A DNA stretch of 64,000 nt from Streptomyces lavendulae subsp. lavendulae (GTDB lineage: Bacteria > Actinomycetota > Actinomycetes > Streptomycetales > Streptomycetaceae): contig NZ_CP024985.1 of NCBI RefSeq assembly GCF_002803845.1, forward strand, positions 8,381,501 to 8,445,500. The letters run 5' to 3'. Position numbers and translations under genes: made by a program. This document shows positions 8,961 through 17,553 of the stretch, piece by piece. The notes beneath the pieces are model-generated. The model was not told the DNA's origin. It searched no databases and saw only the letters and a program-made list of their open reading frames with translations. Position 1 is the first letter of the stretch. Each line of letters begins with the position of its first letter.

Positions 8961-9795
8961 CGGTGGATCTTGAACCAGGGAGGGTGGACGGAGTCGGCTC
9001 GCCGCCGGCCGGCGCGCACCACTGCCGTCAGCGCTCTCGCGGTCCCTACGTGCGCCACCCTGACGACCGGCAGCGCCGGAGCGATCGTCAACGGGACCGA
9101 GTCGACGGAGCGCTACCCGCATGGCGGCGATCCCGGAGTCGGCCCCGAAGCACGGGCTGTACGACGGTCCTGCGGGGCGTCGCTGATCGATCCGCAGTGG
9201 GTGCTGACGGCGGCCCACTGCGTGCAGGGTGACGGCCTTGAGCTGGACGGCACTGTCCGGATCGGCAGCGAGGAGCGCAAGCCTGGGGGAACCGTCCGGG
9301 CCATCGAGCGAGCGGATAGTCGTCCACCCCGGGTACGTGAACGGTGACGTGAAGGCAGCCGACAAGGACGACTTCGCGCTGGTCCGCCTCGACCGCCCGG
9401 TCACCGAGAAGCCGGTCCGTATCGCGGAGCGGGCCGGGCGGCCCGGCACCCCGACCCGGATCCTTGGATTCGGCACTACGACCGACACCGAGCTGGAGTT
9501 CGCGGAGCGGTTGCAGGAGCTCAAGACGCGCAGGGGCACCGATACCGAGTGCGCCCCCGGCTATACGGACTGGACCCGGTGGTGCACGATCAGCCGTGTG
9601 CCCGAGGTCATGGCGTGTTTCGGGGACTCCGGCGGACCGCAACTCCAGAAGGGCCGGGACGGGCGGTGGGAGCTCATCGGAGCCACCTCGGGTCCCGGCG
9701 CCCCGGGGGTCGCCTGCCCGGCCGGGCCGGGCCTCTACACCCACGTGCCTGCCTACGCGGTCTGGATCCGTACAGCCATCAGGCGCAACACCTGA
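8956..9795 (+). pseudogene. Trypsin-like serine protease (S1 family), frameshifted
   Basis: The chymotrypsin-fold triad is recognisable: His in LTAAHC (near 9210), Asp in DFALVRLDRPV (near 9380) and Ser in FGDSGGPQ (near 9630). The N-terminal IVNGTE cleavage site is present. The frame changes near 9118 and 9170 (the native reading between them would be MAAIPESAPKHGLYDG), then again near 9305 between the His and the Asp. At least three indels therefore prevent an active enzyme. A weak signal peptide precedes the IVNG site. Secreted proteases of this type are common in Streptomyces. Confidence 0.75.
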
Positions 9796-10040
9796 CCTCG
9801 GACAGCGGCCGACCGGGGCACGCGTGACCAGGGTGCTCCTGTCCGCCGACGAGGCGGCCGGCGTGCGCTACCTCGACTATTCCCTCGTTGGCTTGGGGAC
9901 CGACATCGAGTGCCTGATCGGCAACGCGCCGACCATGGGACGCCGGGCCCAGCAGTCCAGTCGCACCGAGCTCTCGGCGCCCCGAATGAACCTTGGAGGA
10001 GGCTCCGTGCGGCTTCGCTCGATTCGGCCATGGGCCCGGG

Positions 10041-10787
10041 TCAGAAGGCCAGGCGGGTCGGGGAGTCCGGGTGGGGCCGCATCAGCAGCAGGTCCTCGCC
10101 CCAGGCGTCGAGCACCGCCGCGTGGCCGGCGGTCCGGGCGGCCGCCTCGACCCGGGCGAAGAGCCGCTGCTGCGGCGCCACTTCGCCGGTCGCGGTGATC
10201 CGGGCGACGGTGTTCAGCAGCGCGGCGCTCTTCCAGCCGGGCAGCGGGAACCGGTCCAGCTCCCAGGCCAGGTACTTGTTGTAGGGACGCGGTCGGCGGT
10301 CCAGGGCGAAGAGCAGATCGAGCAGGAATCCGACGCTGACGGCCGCGTCGAGGTGGCCGGCGAGCGGGTTGCCATCGCGGTGGTTCTTGACCGAGCGGTA
10401 GAGAGAGTTGGCGTAGGCGTCCAGCAGGGCGGCGCCGGAGCGGAACGCCTCCTCGGCGCCGAGCCGTCCCATCGCGGCGACGATCCGGGTGACCTCCCCG
10501 TCGCGTCGGTCGACCAGCACCCTGGAGCGGGCGATGGCGTACCGCTCCCAGTCCGGGGGCCGGCGGAACCGATCGAGGGTGGTGACGACCAGGTCGAGCT
10601 GCGCGGAGCGGTAGCCGTCGAGGGCAGCCGGCTCGCTCGCCGCGTCGTCGGCGAGGATGACGTAGAGGTCGTGGTCGGAGTGACGGGTGGTCATGCCGTC
10701 GTGGGCCCGGGAGCCCTTGAGGACGAGCCCGACGACGGCCGGGTCGGCCGTCGCACCGGCCATGAAGGCCGCGAAGTCCATGGTCAT
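10041..10787 (-). CDS. Nucleotidyltransferase-domain protein
   Basis: A 248-residue protein from the ATG at 10787, which overlaps the stop of the upstream GNAT gene by four bases (ATGA), so the two are translated together. Residues 20-40 hold the polymerase-beta-type nucleotidyltransferase signature: a Gly-Ser (LKGSRAHDG) followed by HSDHDLYVIL, giving the two metal-binding acids. The helical C-terminal half resembles the DUF4037 or aminoglycoside-adenylyltransferase-like class. A substrate cannot be told from the sequence. The GNAT partner suggests a two-enzyme modification or resistance unit, which is inference. Confidence 0.8.
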   Translation of the reverse strand: MTMDFAAFMAGATADPAVVGLVLKGSRAHDGMTTRHSDHDLYVILADDAASEPAALDGYRSAQLDLVVTTLDRFRRPPDWERYAIARSRVLVDRRDGEVTRIVAAMGRLGAEEAFRSGAALLDAYANSLYRSVKNHRDGNPLAGHLDAAVSVGFLLDLLFALDRRPRPYNKYLAWELDRFPLPGWKSAALLNTVARITATGEVAPQQRLFARVEAAARTAGHAAVLDAWGEDLLLMRPHPDSPTRLAF

Positions 10788-11272
10788 GTCAGGTCCTTGC
10801 GCATCAGCGTGCACATCGTCTCGTACCGCTGGAGCGAGCCGTCCTCGGCCTCCGTGTCCCAGGAGTCGAGCTCGCGGCCGAAGGCCCGGTAGCCCAGGCG
10901 TTCGTAGAGGGCGCGGGCGCGTGGATTGCCCTCCTCGACGCCGAGTTCGGCGCGGGTCAGGCCCCGGGCGCCGATCCGCTGCTCGGCGGAGCGGATCAGC
11001 AGCGTGCCGATCCCGCAGGACTGCAGGGCCGGGTGGACGCTGAGTTGCCAGAGCGTGCCGGCGCCGGGCTTGACCGCGTAGTCGATGCCGCCCACCGCCA
11101 CGGGGACCCCGATCGGCGTGCACACCGCAAGGTAGTCGATCTCGCCCGCCTCGGCGCGGCGGATCTGGTGGGCGAGCTCGCGCACGTGCTTGGGGGAGCC
11201 GGCCCAGCCGCAGGCCGGCAGGTCCGCGTCGGTGAGGTCGCGCACCGACAGGTGCAGCCTGATCTCGGTCAT
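10784..11272 (-). CDS. GNAT-family N-acetyltransferase
   Basis: A 162-residue protein. I chose the ATG at 11272 (MTEIRLHLSVRDL); a start 13 residues earlier has no ribosome site. The acetyl-CoA loop is LQSCGIGTLLIRSAE, a Q-x-x-G-I-G variant of the motif A signature, preceded by the beta strand GTLWQLSVHP. The C-terminal NPRARALYERLGYR is the usual GNAT motif B. It is the first gene of a coupled pair with the nucleotidyltransferase. Substrate unknown. Confidence 0.88.
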   Translation of the reverse strand: MTEIRLHLSVRDLTDADLPACGWAGSPKHVRELAHQIRRAEAGEIDYLAVCTPIGVPVAVGGIDYAVKPGAGTLWQLSVHPALQSCGIGTLLIRSAEQRIGARGLTRAELGVEEGNPRARALYERLGYRAFGRELDSWDTEAEDGSLQRYETMCTLMRKDLT

Positions 11273-11665
11273 CGCCGCATCCCTTCGAGTCCGACAGTGG
11301 CCGTCTCCCATTCCAGCAAGCCGGTCCCCGTGCCGTCCAAGGGGTTTCGGACCGGCCCGGCCCCGACGTCACCGGAAGGGCTTGCGCTCTCGACCGGCGC
11401 CGGGCGTCGGCGAGTACGGGCCGTCTCCGGGCCGTGCGGGATCAGCCGACCCGACCCAGAACGACAGAAGCCCACGGCATCCGAAACTCCGTCATCCCCA
11501 TGGGCTTCTTCCGCCCCGCTGGTCAGCGGAACCGGTGATCAGTAGACCGGCGTGCGAGTGCCCTCCCGGGCCGTCCTCGGGCCGTGGACGGGCGCTCAAC
11601 GGTGACCAACGTCGACAGCTCACCAGCAGGTCAGGACGTCGATCGATCAGGCACTGTCCGGCGGA
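11273..11665. other. Gap with no gene seen
   Basis: About 390 bp with only low-complexity shadow frames. It should contain the promoter for the GNAT gene on the minus strand, but I could not pick one out. Confidence 0.4.
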
Positions 11666-11959
11666 TCACGCTTCGGGGTCGAGGGTCCGGAGGTCGTAGA
11701 GGTAGGAGCGGTCATTTTTGAAGCTGCGCCAGACGGTGGCGGGGGGTTCGGGGTCGTCGGCGTGGCTGTTGAGGGGGTGGGCGGTGACGAGGCCGCCAGC
11801 GATCTCGCAGTGCCAGCCGTCGGTCGGCGACCAGACACACCACACGTTCCCGTCCGTTCGGCGGTAGGCGGGGCGGCCGTTGCGCTCGCCGTCGCGCTCG
11901 AAGTGGTAGCGGAGCCCGTCGATGTGGCGCTCGAAGGTGAAGGATGAAAGTGCCGTCAT
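11666..11959 (-). CDS. Hypothetical 97-residue protein
   Basis: An intact small protein (MTALSSFTFERHIDGLRYHF ...) rich in Trp, Tyr and charged residues, with a central WCVWSPTDGWHCEIAGG. There is no signal peptide or membrane helix, and no named family comes to mind. It stands alone, next to an IS5 remnant. The composition looks like a real folded protein. Confidence 0.6.
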   Translation of the reverse strand: MTALSSFTFERHIDGLRYHFERDGERNGRPAYRRTDGNVWCVWSPTDGWHCEIAGGLVTAHPLNSHADDPEPPATVWRSFKNDRSYLYDLRTLDPEA

Positions 11960-12046
11960 AGCTTCGGCACTGTATGGGACGACGCTGCTGGCAACTAAGG
12001 AGTCCTGGGCGTGACCAGGTGCTGGGTGTATCTCACGGGCGGAGAG

Positions 12047-12303
12047 TCAGAGCCAGAGCCGGATCGCGGCGACGGTGACGGTGACGGTGCCCTGGAAGAC
12101 GTAGGCCCTCTTGTCGTAGCGGGTTGCGACGGCCCGGGAGTTCCTGAGCCGGTTGATCGTGCGCTTGACCTCGTTGCGGCGTTTGTGGATCTTGCTGTCG
12201 AAGCCGGTGGGCCGGCCGCCCTTGCTTCCGCGTCTTGTGCGGTTGGCCCGCTGGTCCTTTGGTTCGGGGATGGTGTGCTTGATCTGGTCTGTGCAGCGCA
12301 TTG
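12047..12303 (-). pseudogene. IS5-family transposase, C-terminal remnant
   Basis: The frame reads TIPEPKDQRANRTRRGSKGG, then RRNEVKRTINRLRNSRAVAT and RYDKRAYVFQGT. This is the end of IS5-type transposases (usual ERSFNRLKNWRGLATRYDK), including the last catalytic region, but with the Glu of the DDE triad replaced in NEVKRTI (V-E-R becomes V-K-R). Everything before is missing. It ends near the stop at 12047. Confidence 0.7.
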
Positions 12304-12320
12304 GCAGCCTGTTGTAACAT

Positions 12321-12375
12321 GTCATCCAGTAGATGACAATCATGTCGTCGTCAATCTGATGACAATTGAGGGAGG
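12321..12375 (+). promoter_or_regulatory. Operator-like repeats and ribosome site upstream of the HSP18-regulator-like gene
   Basis: An inverted repeat GTCATC-N5-GATGAC lies at 12321-12337. The 9-mer GATGACAAT occurs twice, at 12332-12340 and 12358-12366, 26 bp apart. This is followed by the ribosome site GGGAGG (12370-12375). The repeats do not match HAIR (HspR) or CIRCE (HrcA) boxes. They may be an operator for the adjacent helix-turn-helix protein or another heat-shock regulator. Confidence 0.45.
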
Positions 12376-12380
12376 TGTCC

Positions 12381-13031
12381 GTGACCACAGCCCACCAGCC
12401 ACCTGCGCCCGGCACCGAGGCCCACAGTCCGGCGTCCTTCATGGCCGCCGCGGCAGCCCTGGCCGCCATGGACGAAGCCCTGCGCGGTGCCCAGAACGAC
12501 ACGTCCGACACCGCCGGGCCCGGCCCCGAGCAGGCTCTGGCCTCCCTGATGCTGCTGCGGCAGGTGCGAGAGCAGCTCGCCGGCTGGGAGACCGGTCTGA
12601 TCGAAACCGCCCGCGATGCGGGCGCCAGCTGGGCCGACCTTGCCCACCCTCTCGGTGTCGCCAGCCGCCAAGCCGCCGAGCGCCGTTACCTGCGCGGTCG
12701 GCCGGGACCCGCCGGCGCCACCGCAGAGCAACGCGTGCAGGCCACCCGCCAGCGCCGCGCGGCTGACCGCACCGCCGCCACCTGGGCCCGCGCCAACGCA
12801 GCCGACCTGCGCCGCCTTGCCGGACAGATCACCGCACTCGCCCACCTCACGCCCGAAGCGCGCTCAGCCCAGGCCGCCCTTCACGTCGCTCTGGGAGCCG
12901 CGGACGCCTCCGATCTCCTCGGCCCCCTGCTCGGCATGCGTCCCTACCTCGACGCCCGCCACACCGGCCTCATCGACTCCCTCAATGCCCTCGAAGCCCA
13001 CCGTACGACGACGGCCTCTGGCGAAGACTGA
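12381..13031 (+). CDS. HSP18-regulator-like helix-turn-helix protein
   Basis: A 216-residue protein from the GTG at 12381, six bases after GGGAGG; a TTG further upstream is less likely. The N-terminus is low-complexity. The middle (about residues 70-110) reads REQLAGWETGLIETARDAGA then WADLAHPLGVASRQAAERRY, a clear helix-turn-helix. The C-terminal half is helical. Similar Streptomyces proteins carry the name HSP18 transcriptional regulator, but this name is not well tested. It lies 102 bp before htpG in the same direction, so it may control htpG or the Hsp20 gene near 59 kb. Confidence 0.65.
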   Translation: MTTAHQPPAPGTEAHSPASFMAAAAALAAMDEALRGAQNDTSDTAGPGPEQALASLMLLRQVREQLAGWETGLIETARDAGASWADLAHPLGVASRQAAERRYLRGRPGPAGATAEQRVQATRQRRAADRTAATWARANAADLRRLAGQITALAHLTPEARSAQAALHVALGAADASDLLGPLLGMRPYLDARHTGLIDSLNALEAHRTTTASGED

Positions 13032-13133
13032 CCCACGCAGAGCCATCATCCGCACGCGGTGCCCCGTCTGCGCGTCACGCCGACGGCGCCCCGAATCCCG
13101 TCCGTATCTGACCTTCCGTTGAAAGGATGCAGC

Positions 13134-15053
13134 ATGCCCAGCAGCGTTGAGACGCTGGAGTTCCAGGCCGAGACCCGCCAGTTGCTCCGGCTGGTGATTC
13201 ACTCGATCTACTCGAACAAGGACATCTTCCTGCGCGAGCTGATCTCGAACGCGTCCGACGCCCTGGACAAGCTGAGGCTGGCATCACTGACCGACGCCAG
13301 CCTCTCCGAAGCCGACACCAGCGATCTGCAGATCTCGCTGGAGGTCGACAAGGACGCCCGCACCTTGACCGTCCGGGACAACGGCATCGGCATGACCCGC
13401 GACGATCTCGTTGAGCTGATCGGCACCATCGCCAAGTCCGGCACCGCCAGCCTGTTGGAGAAGATCAAGGAGTCCAAGGACGCCGCAACTACGGAAAGTC
13501 TGATCGGGCAGTTCGGCGTCGGCTTCTACTCGGCGTTCATGGTCGCCGACAAGGTCACCGTGCACACCCGGCGGGCCGGCACCGACTCCGGTACCCAGTG
13601 GGAGTCCGACGGCGAGGGCTCCTACACCATCCAGGCCGCCGACGACCTCCCCGTCGGCACCTCGGTCACCCTGCACCTCAAGCCCGCCGACAGCGAGGAC
13701 GGACTCGCCGACTACCTCTCCGAATCGAAGATCCGACAGATCGTCAAGCGCTACTCGGACTTCATCCGCTGGCCGATCCGCATGGCCGCCGACCGGACCG
13801 ATGCCGACGGCGAAGCCACCTCCGACCTTGACACGCTCAACTCGATGAAGGCGCTGTGGGCCCGGCCCCGCAGCGAGGTGACCGAGGACGAGTACAACGA
13901 GTTCTACCAGCAGATCAGCCACGACTGGCTGCCCCCGGCCGAGACGATCCACATGCGCGCCGAAGGCACCTTCGAATACGAGGCGCTGCTGTTCATCCCC
14001 GCACAGGCCCCCTTCGACCTGTACTCCCGCGAGTCCAAGTCAGGCGTGCAGCTGTACGTCAAGCGGGTGTTCATCATGGACGACTGCGAAGCGCTCATGC
14101 CCAACTACCTGCGCTTCGTCAAGGGTGTCGTGGACGCCCATGACCTGTCGCTGAATGTCTCCCGCGAGCTCCTCCAGCACGACCGCCAGATCCAGGGCGT
14201 ACGCCGACGCCTGGTCAAGAAGGTCCTCGGCGCACTCAAGGGCATGCAGGACAAGGACACCGAGCGCTACACGAAGGTCTGGGCCCAGTTCGGCCGGGCA
14301 CTGAAGGAGGGCCTGCTCGAGGACACGGACAACACCGAAGCCCTGCTGGAGCTGGTCTCAGCCACCTCCACCCACGACCCGGAGAAGACCACCACACTGC
14401 GCGAGTACGTCGAGCGCATGAAGGACGGCCAGGACACCATCTACTACCTGACCGGCGAGACCCGAGCCATGGTCGAGAACTCTCCGCACATGGAAGCCTT
14501 CACCGCCAAGGGCTACGAGGTGCTCATCCTCACCGACCCCATCGACGAGGTATGGGTCGACCAGGTCCCCGCCTTCGACGGCCATCGCCTGCAGTCCATC
14601 GCCAAGGGCCAGGTCGACCTCGACGACACCGCCGACGACGAAACGGAAACCGACGCCGACAAGGCCCAGCGCGAGCAGGACTTCGCCGCCCTGCTGCCCT
14701 GGCTGACCACCACCCTGTCCGACCACATCAAGCAGGTACGCCTGTCATCACGCCTGACCACCTCGGCAGCCTGCATCGTCGGCGACGCCCACGACGTCAC
14801 CCCCACCCTGGAAAAGATGTACCGAGCCATGGGCCAGCAGATGCCCACCGTCAAAAGGATCCTGGAACTCAACCCCACACACCCCCTGATCACCGCACTT
14901 CGCACCGCACACCACGCAGACGCCGAGGCACCCGCTTTGACGGAGGTCGCCGAGCTGATCTACGGCAGCGCTCTGCTCGCCGAAGGGGGCGACCTGCCCG
15001 ACCCGGCCCGCTTCACCCGGCTGCTCACCGACCACCTGACCCGCACCCTGTAA
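13134..15053 (+). CDS. htpG: Molecular chaperone HtpG (Hsp90)
   Basis: A 639-residue bacterial Hsp90 of normal length. The ATP-binding GHKL domain (residues 1-230) shows the motifs EFQAETRQLLRLVIHSIYSN, ELISNASDALDKLR, DNGIGM and GQFGVGFYSAF. The middle domain contains NYLRFVKGVVDAHDLSLNVSREL with the conserved catalytic-loop Arg. The C-terminal dimer domain follows. It starts at ATG 13134 after GAAAGGA. HtpG refolds or holds client proteins with DnaK in the cytoplasm. The regulator-like gene upstream and the Hsp20 gene elsewhere in the window suggest a shared heat-stress response. Confidence 0.97.
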   Translation: MPSSVETLEFQAETRQLLRLVIHSIYSNKDIFLRELISNASDALDKLRLASLTDASLSEADTSDLQISLEVDKDARTLTVRDNGIGMTRDDLVELIGTIAKSGTASLLEKIKESKDAATTESLIGQFGVGFYSAFMVADKVTVHTRRAGTDSGTQWESDGEGSYTIQAADDLPVGTSVTLHLKPADSEDGLADYLSESKIRQIVKRYSDFIRWPIRMAADRTDADGEATSDLDTLNSMKALWARPRSEVTEDEYNEFYQQISHDWLPPAETIHMRAEGTFEYEALLFIPAQAPFDLYSRESKSGVQLYVKRVFIMDDCEALMPNYLRFVKGVVDAHDLSLNVSRELLQHDRQIQGVRRRLVKKVLGALKGMQDKDTERYTKVWAQFGRALKEGLLEDTDNTEALLELVSATSTHDPEKTTTLREYVERMKDGQDTIYYLTGETRAMVENSPHMEAFTAKGYEVLILTDPIDEVWVDQVPAFDGHRLQSIAKGQVDLDDTADDETETDADKAQREQDFAALLPWLTTTLSDHIKQVRLSSRLTTSAACIVGDAHDVTPTLEKMYRAMGQQMPTVKRILELNPTHPLITALRTAHHADAEAPALTEVAELIYGSALLAEGGDLPDPARFTRLLTDHLTRTL

Positions 15054-15442
15054 CCACGAAAGCAGCCCAGCCCGGACGAGGGGGCGGCTCTTCGCGCGCC
15101 GCGAGGAGCATGGCGCTGGAGGCGGCGCGCCCCACCCGGCACGGTGGTGTCGGCGATGCGCAGCAGGTAGCTGGCGGCGTCGCGGTCACCGGCGAACCAG
15201 CCGTCCTCGAACTGCGGCTCGGATCCGTGCGGGGGGCTGCTCTCGGAGATCCAGGTGTGGGCGCCGGCCACCGCCCCGGCCTCCAGCTTCGCCACGATGT
15301 CGTCGGCCTGCTCGTGCCCGATGCCGACGGCGGCCAGGGCCTGGAAGACCGTGAACCGGGCGTCGGCGGCCTTGTGCTGGTGGTGGCTGGTGCGGGCCAG
15401 CTCCTGGCCGTACGCGTCGGCGTCGTGCCGCTCGCTCCTCAC
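14960..15442 (-). CDS. Hypothetical protein, last gene of a coupled operon
   Basis: It starts at GTG 15442, overlapping the stop of the previous gene (GTGA), with GAGGGAG upstream. It reads VRSERHDADAYGQELARTSHH, then FQALAAVGIGHEQADDIVAK and a segment GDRDAASYLLRIADTTVPGG. About 115 residues look like a real soluble helical domain. The remainder is Arg-rich and runs into the end of htpG on the opposite strand, so an indel near 15130 may have extended it. No family recognised. The operon start is now a helicase-associated protein fragment. Confidence 0.5.
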   Translation of the reverse strand: MRSERHDADAYGQELARTSHHQHKAADARFTVFQALAAVGIGHEQADDIVAKLEAGAVAGAHTWISESSPPHGSEPQFEDGWFAGDRDAASYLLRIADTTVPGGARRLQRHAPRGARRAAPSSGLGCFRGYRVRVRWSVSSRVKRAGSGRSPPSASRALP

Positions 15443-15736
15443 ACGGCGCCTCCCTCGTCTGCCCGGGTGCGGTGGGCGACCCAGTCCGGATCGCGTACGG
15501 GCCCCGGCCCCCGCGTCTCGGTGGCAGGGGCGCGCATGATGCGCCAGCTGGTGCGCGGCGCGGTGACGGCGTGGACCAGGACGACGACGGCCTGCCGCCC
15601 GGCGCCGCCCCGGACCCACGCCCCGGTGTAGCGGACCTGGTCGGCCGCCCAGTCGCCCAGACGCCGCCACGGACGCAGTCGACCGAGCGGATAGCCCGGC
15701 CGCGACCGCGACGACCGCAGTGACGGCGACGCCCAT
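15439..15736 (-). pseudogene. Small membrane-type protein, frameshifted
   Basis: It begins at ATG 15736, overlapping the stop of the upstream gene (TGATG), with a hydrophobic start MGVAVTAVVAVAAGLS. Near 15680 the original frame continues one base over as RRLGDWAADQVRYTGAW, then VVVLVHAVTAPRTSWRIMRA and ends ADEGGAV at a TGA overlapping the next GTG. One indel splits it. The perfect stop/start overlaps on both sides show it was part of a three-gene translationally coupled operon. Confidence 0.55.
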
Positions 15737-16239
15737 CACGCCCACCGCATCCCGATCGCGGACAGCTGCTCCGCCCGCTCCGGAGGCAGCGTCGCGGCCC
15801 TGCTGCGCTGGTTGCTGATCCACGCTCCGAGCCGGACCTCCCTCTCCTCCTGGTCCTCGCCGACGACCCGTTCGACGTGCTTGCGCGGCACCCGCAGGTG
15901 CCCTTCGCGCTCGAAGAACTGGCGGGCGCCCTCGAAGTTCATGGCCCACTTGTCGGCCTGCGTACGGCGTGGGGTCGGCATCTCGTCCTCACCGGCGGGC
16001 TCGATCCCGAGGACGTGCTCGCACAGCCACTGCTGCGCGGTGGTGAGGTTGTCCCAGCCGAGCCGGACCGAGCGCACCCACCGTCCGAGGTCCTCGCCCT
16101 GGTGCATCACTTCGCCGGGCTCGGTCGGCAGGATGCCGCCGGCCTCCAGGTGGAGCCGGACGAGGTGGAAGGCGCGCTGCCACTCCACCGGCCAGACCGG
16201 GCACCAGGACGGGTCGATGTCCTCCAGGTCCTCGTCCAT
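15736..16239 (-). CDS. Helicase-associated-domain protein, N-terminally truncated
   Basis: A 167-residue piece with two helicase-associated repeats. The second is the clearest: WAMNFEGARQFFEREGHLRV, then LGAWISNQRSRAATLPPERAEQLSAIGM. These domains sit in long series at the C-terminus of large Streptomyces DEAD/DEAH helicases. No helicase motor is present. The 5' side stops close to a 140-bp inverted-repeat element at 16283, so an insertion or deletion probably removed it. It may still be translated from ATG 16239. It overlaps the following gene by three bases. Confidence 0.6.
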   Translation of the reverse strand: MDEDLEDIDPSWCPVWPVEWQRAFHLVRLHLEAGGILPTEPGEVMHQGEDLGRWVRSVRLGWDNLTTAQQWLCEHVLGIEPAGEDEMPTPRRTQADKWAMNFEGARQFFEREGHLRVPRKHVERVVGEDQEEREVRLGAWISNQRSRAATLPPERAEQLSAIGMRWA

Positions 16240-16282
16240 GTCGCCGCGGGCGTAGAAGCGCCCGGCTTTGTTGGTGAGTTAC

Positions 16283-16422
16283 GATTCTGGCCCAACTTCT
16301 GTGGTATCGGACCCCATGGGCTACCACATGACTCGAAACAAGGCCCTGACCTGCAGATCCTCTCGCTCGTCAGCCGCGACGGGCCGAGCCACTGCCCCAG
16401 ACCACAGAAGTTGAGCCAGAAC
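16283..16422. mobile_element. MITE-like element with 23-bp inverted repeats
   Basis: Left arm GATTCTGGCCCAACTTCTGTG(GT) at 16283-16305 and right arm at 16400-16422 are inverse copies with two mismatches in 23 bases. The interior is only about 95 bp and has no open frame of note. Size and structure suggest a non-autonomous transposon (MITE) or the joined ends of a deleted IS. I cannot name the parent family; ISL3 is a guess. The element sits at the broken 5' side of the helicase-associated gene. Confidence 0.65.
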
Positions 16423-16878
16423 CCATTCTCATGGACAAAGCCACTGGGCGGACCGTCACACCCCGGTGGGCCAGCTGGGCCAGCGTGTCCGCGACCGCTT
16501 CCTTGAAGGCTCTGGTGTTCCTCATGAACACCATCCTTCAGCAAGCGGGCAAGATCCACTGCGTCTGGTCATTTCTCGAACCGCAGCCGTGGAGGTGTCG
16601 GCGTACGGACTTTTCTCCCCAGCCGTGTACGCGTGAACGTCCCCGCTTCCATCCCCGGTAAGGGCAAGGATGGCCCTTCGATCGTCCAGCCGTGCTTCCT
16701 GTGTGCGGCATCGTCTTCGCCACGCCAGGCGAGGCTCCGTGCGAACCCGATACCAGGGCTCGCCCTCCTCGCCCGACCGGCTCAGACGACGCGCTGTGCC
16801 CCATCACGCGAGTGCCCCTGGCCGGAAATCGGTCTCAACCGAGATTCCCTGCCGCTCTGCCGCTACTCGCACTCAGAG
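16423..16878. other. Gap with one short possible gene fragment
   Basis: The minus strand between 16423 and 16525 can read MRNTRAFKEAVADTLAQLAH, an amphipathic helix of good composition that runs into the MITE-like repeat; it may be a gene end cut by that insertion. The rest, to 16878, shows nothing I can support. Confidence 0.35.
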
Positions 16879-17553
16879 CTAGCCTCCGTTGTCCGCGCGG
16901 TGTGCGGGGTCGGGTGCGCACAGCCAGCCGTTGACGGCGAAGCGGCTGTCCGCGTGGTCCTTCCCGGGGCACACGACCGGCCGTACCTCGTGCCAGGCGG
17001 TGGGCAGGAAGAACACGATGCTGTCGTGCTCGGGCTCCCAGTCCCGCCAGGTGCGTTCCTCCCACGCCCCGGTCGTCCCGGTGTGCAGTGGCAGGGCGGC
17101 GTCGAAGACGCGCAGCTCGCCGCCGGTGAACGGCCGGGGCGTGCGGTGCAGGTAGTACACGAACGTGAGCAGACGCCGAGGGGCGTAATCGACGCTGGTG
17201 TCCTGGTGCGGCCGGTAGAAGTCCCCGTCATTGTGCACGTTGAGGCCGTAACTGGATTCGGTGTACTGGCAGTCGACGCCCAGCGTGTGCTCGACCGCCT
17301 CCCGGACGTCCTCGACGGCCGCGAGCAGCTCGGGCGCCTCGAAGTCCGGGCACGACCGGGACCGGCGCAGGTCGGGGTCCAGCTCCCGGTCCCGGATCAT
17401 GGAGGGCTTGAGGCGGTCCCCCGTGGAGGCGACGGCCCGCTCCTGGAGGGCGCCGGACGTCTGCTCGCCGAGGAACCCGGTGATGCGGCAGACCGTGACC
17501 GGAAGCCGGAAGACCGCGTCCGTGGACACCTGCGAGGGACTCTCCGCCGTCAT
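16879..17553 (-). CDS. 2-oxoglutarate/Fe(II) oxygenase, prolyl-4-hydroxylase type
   Basis: A 224-residue protein with the jelly-roll oxygenase motif. The iron ligands are H-x-D in FYRPHQDTSVDYA and the distal His in TAWHEVRPV, and the 2-oxoglutarate Arg is in SRFAVNGWL. The ATG overlaps the stop of the gene before it (ATGA), so it is translated with the S74-like protein and the secreted protein upstream. The class hydroxylates prolines or related side chains. The partner proteins look like tail-fibre-type chaperone pieces, so the substrate may be a secreted or fibre-like protein (inference). Confidence 0.88.
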   Translation of the reverse strand: MTAESPSQVSTDAVFRLPVTVCRITGFLGEQTSGALQERAVASTGDRLKPSMIRDRELDPDLRRSRSCPDFEAPELLAAVEDVREAVEHTLGVDCQYTESSYGLNVHNDGDFYRPHQDTSVDYAPRRLLTFVYYLHRTPRPFTGGELRVFDAALPLHTGTTGAWEERTWRDWEPEHDSIVFFLPTAWHEVRPVVCPGKDHADSRFAVNGWLCAPDPAHRADNGG

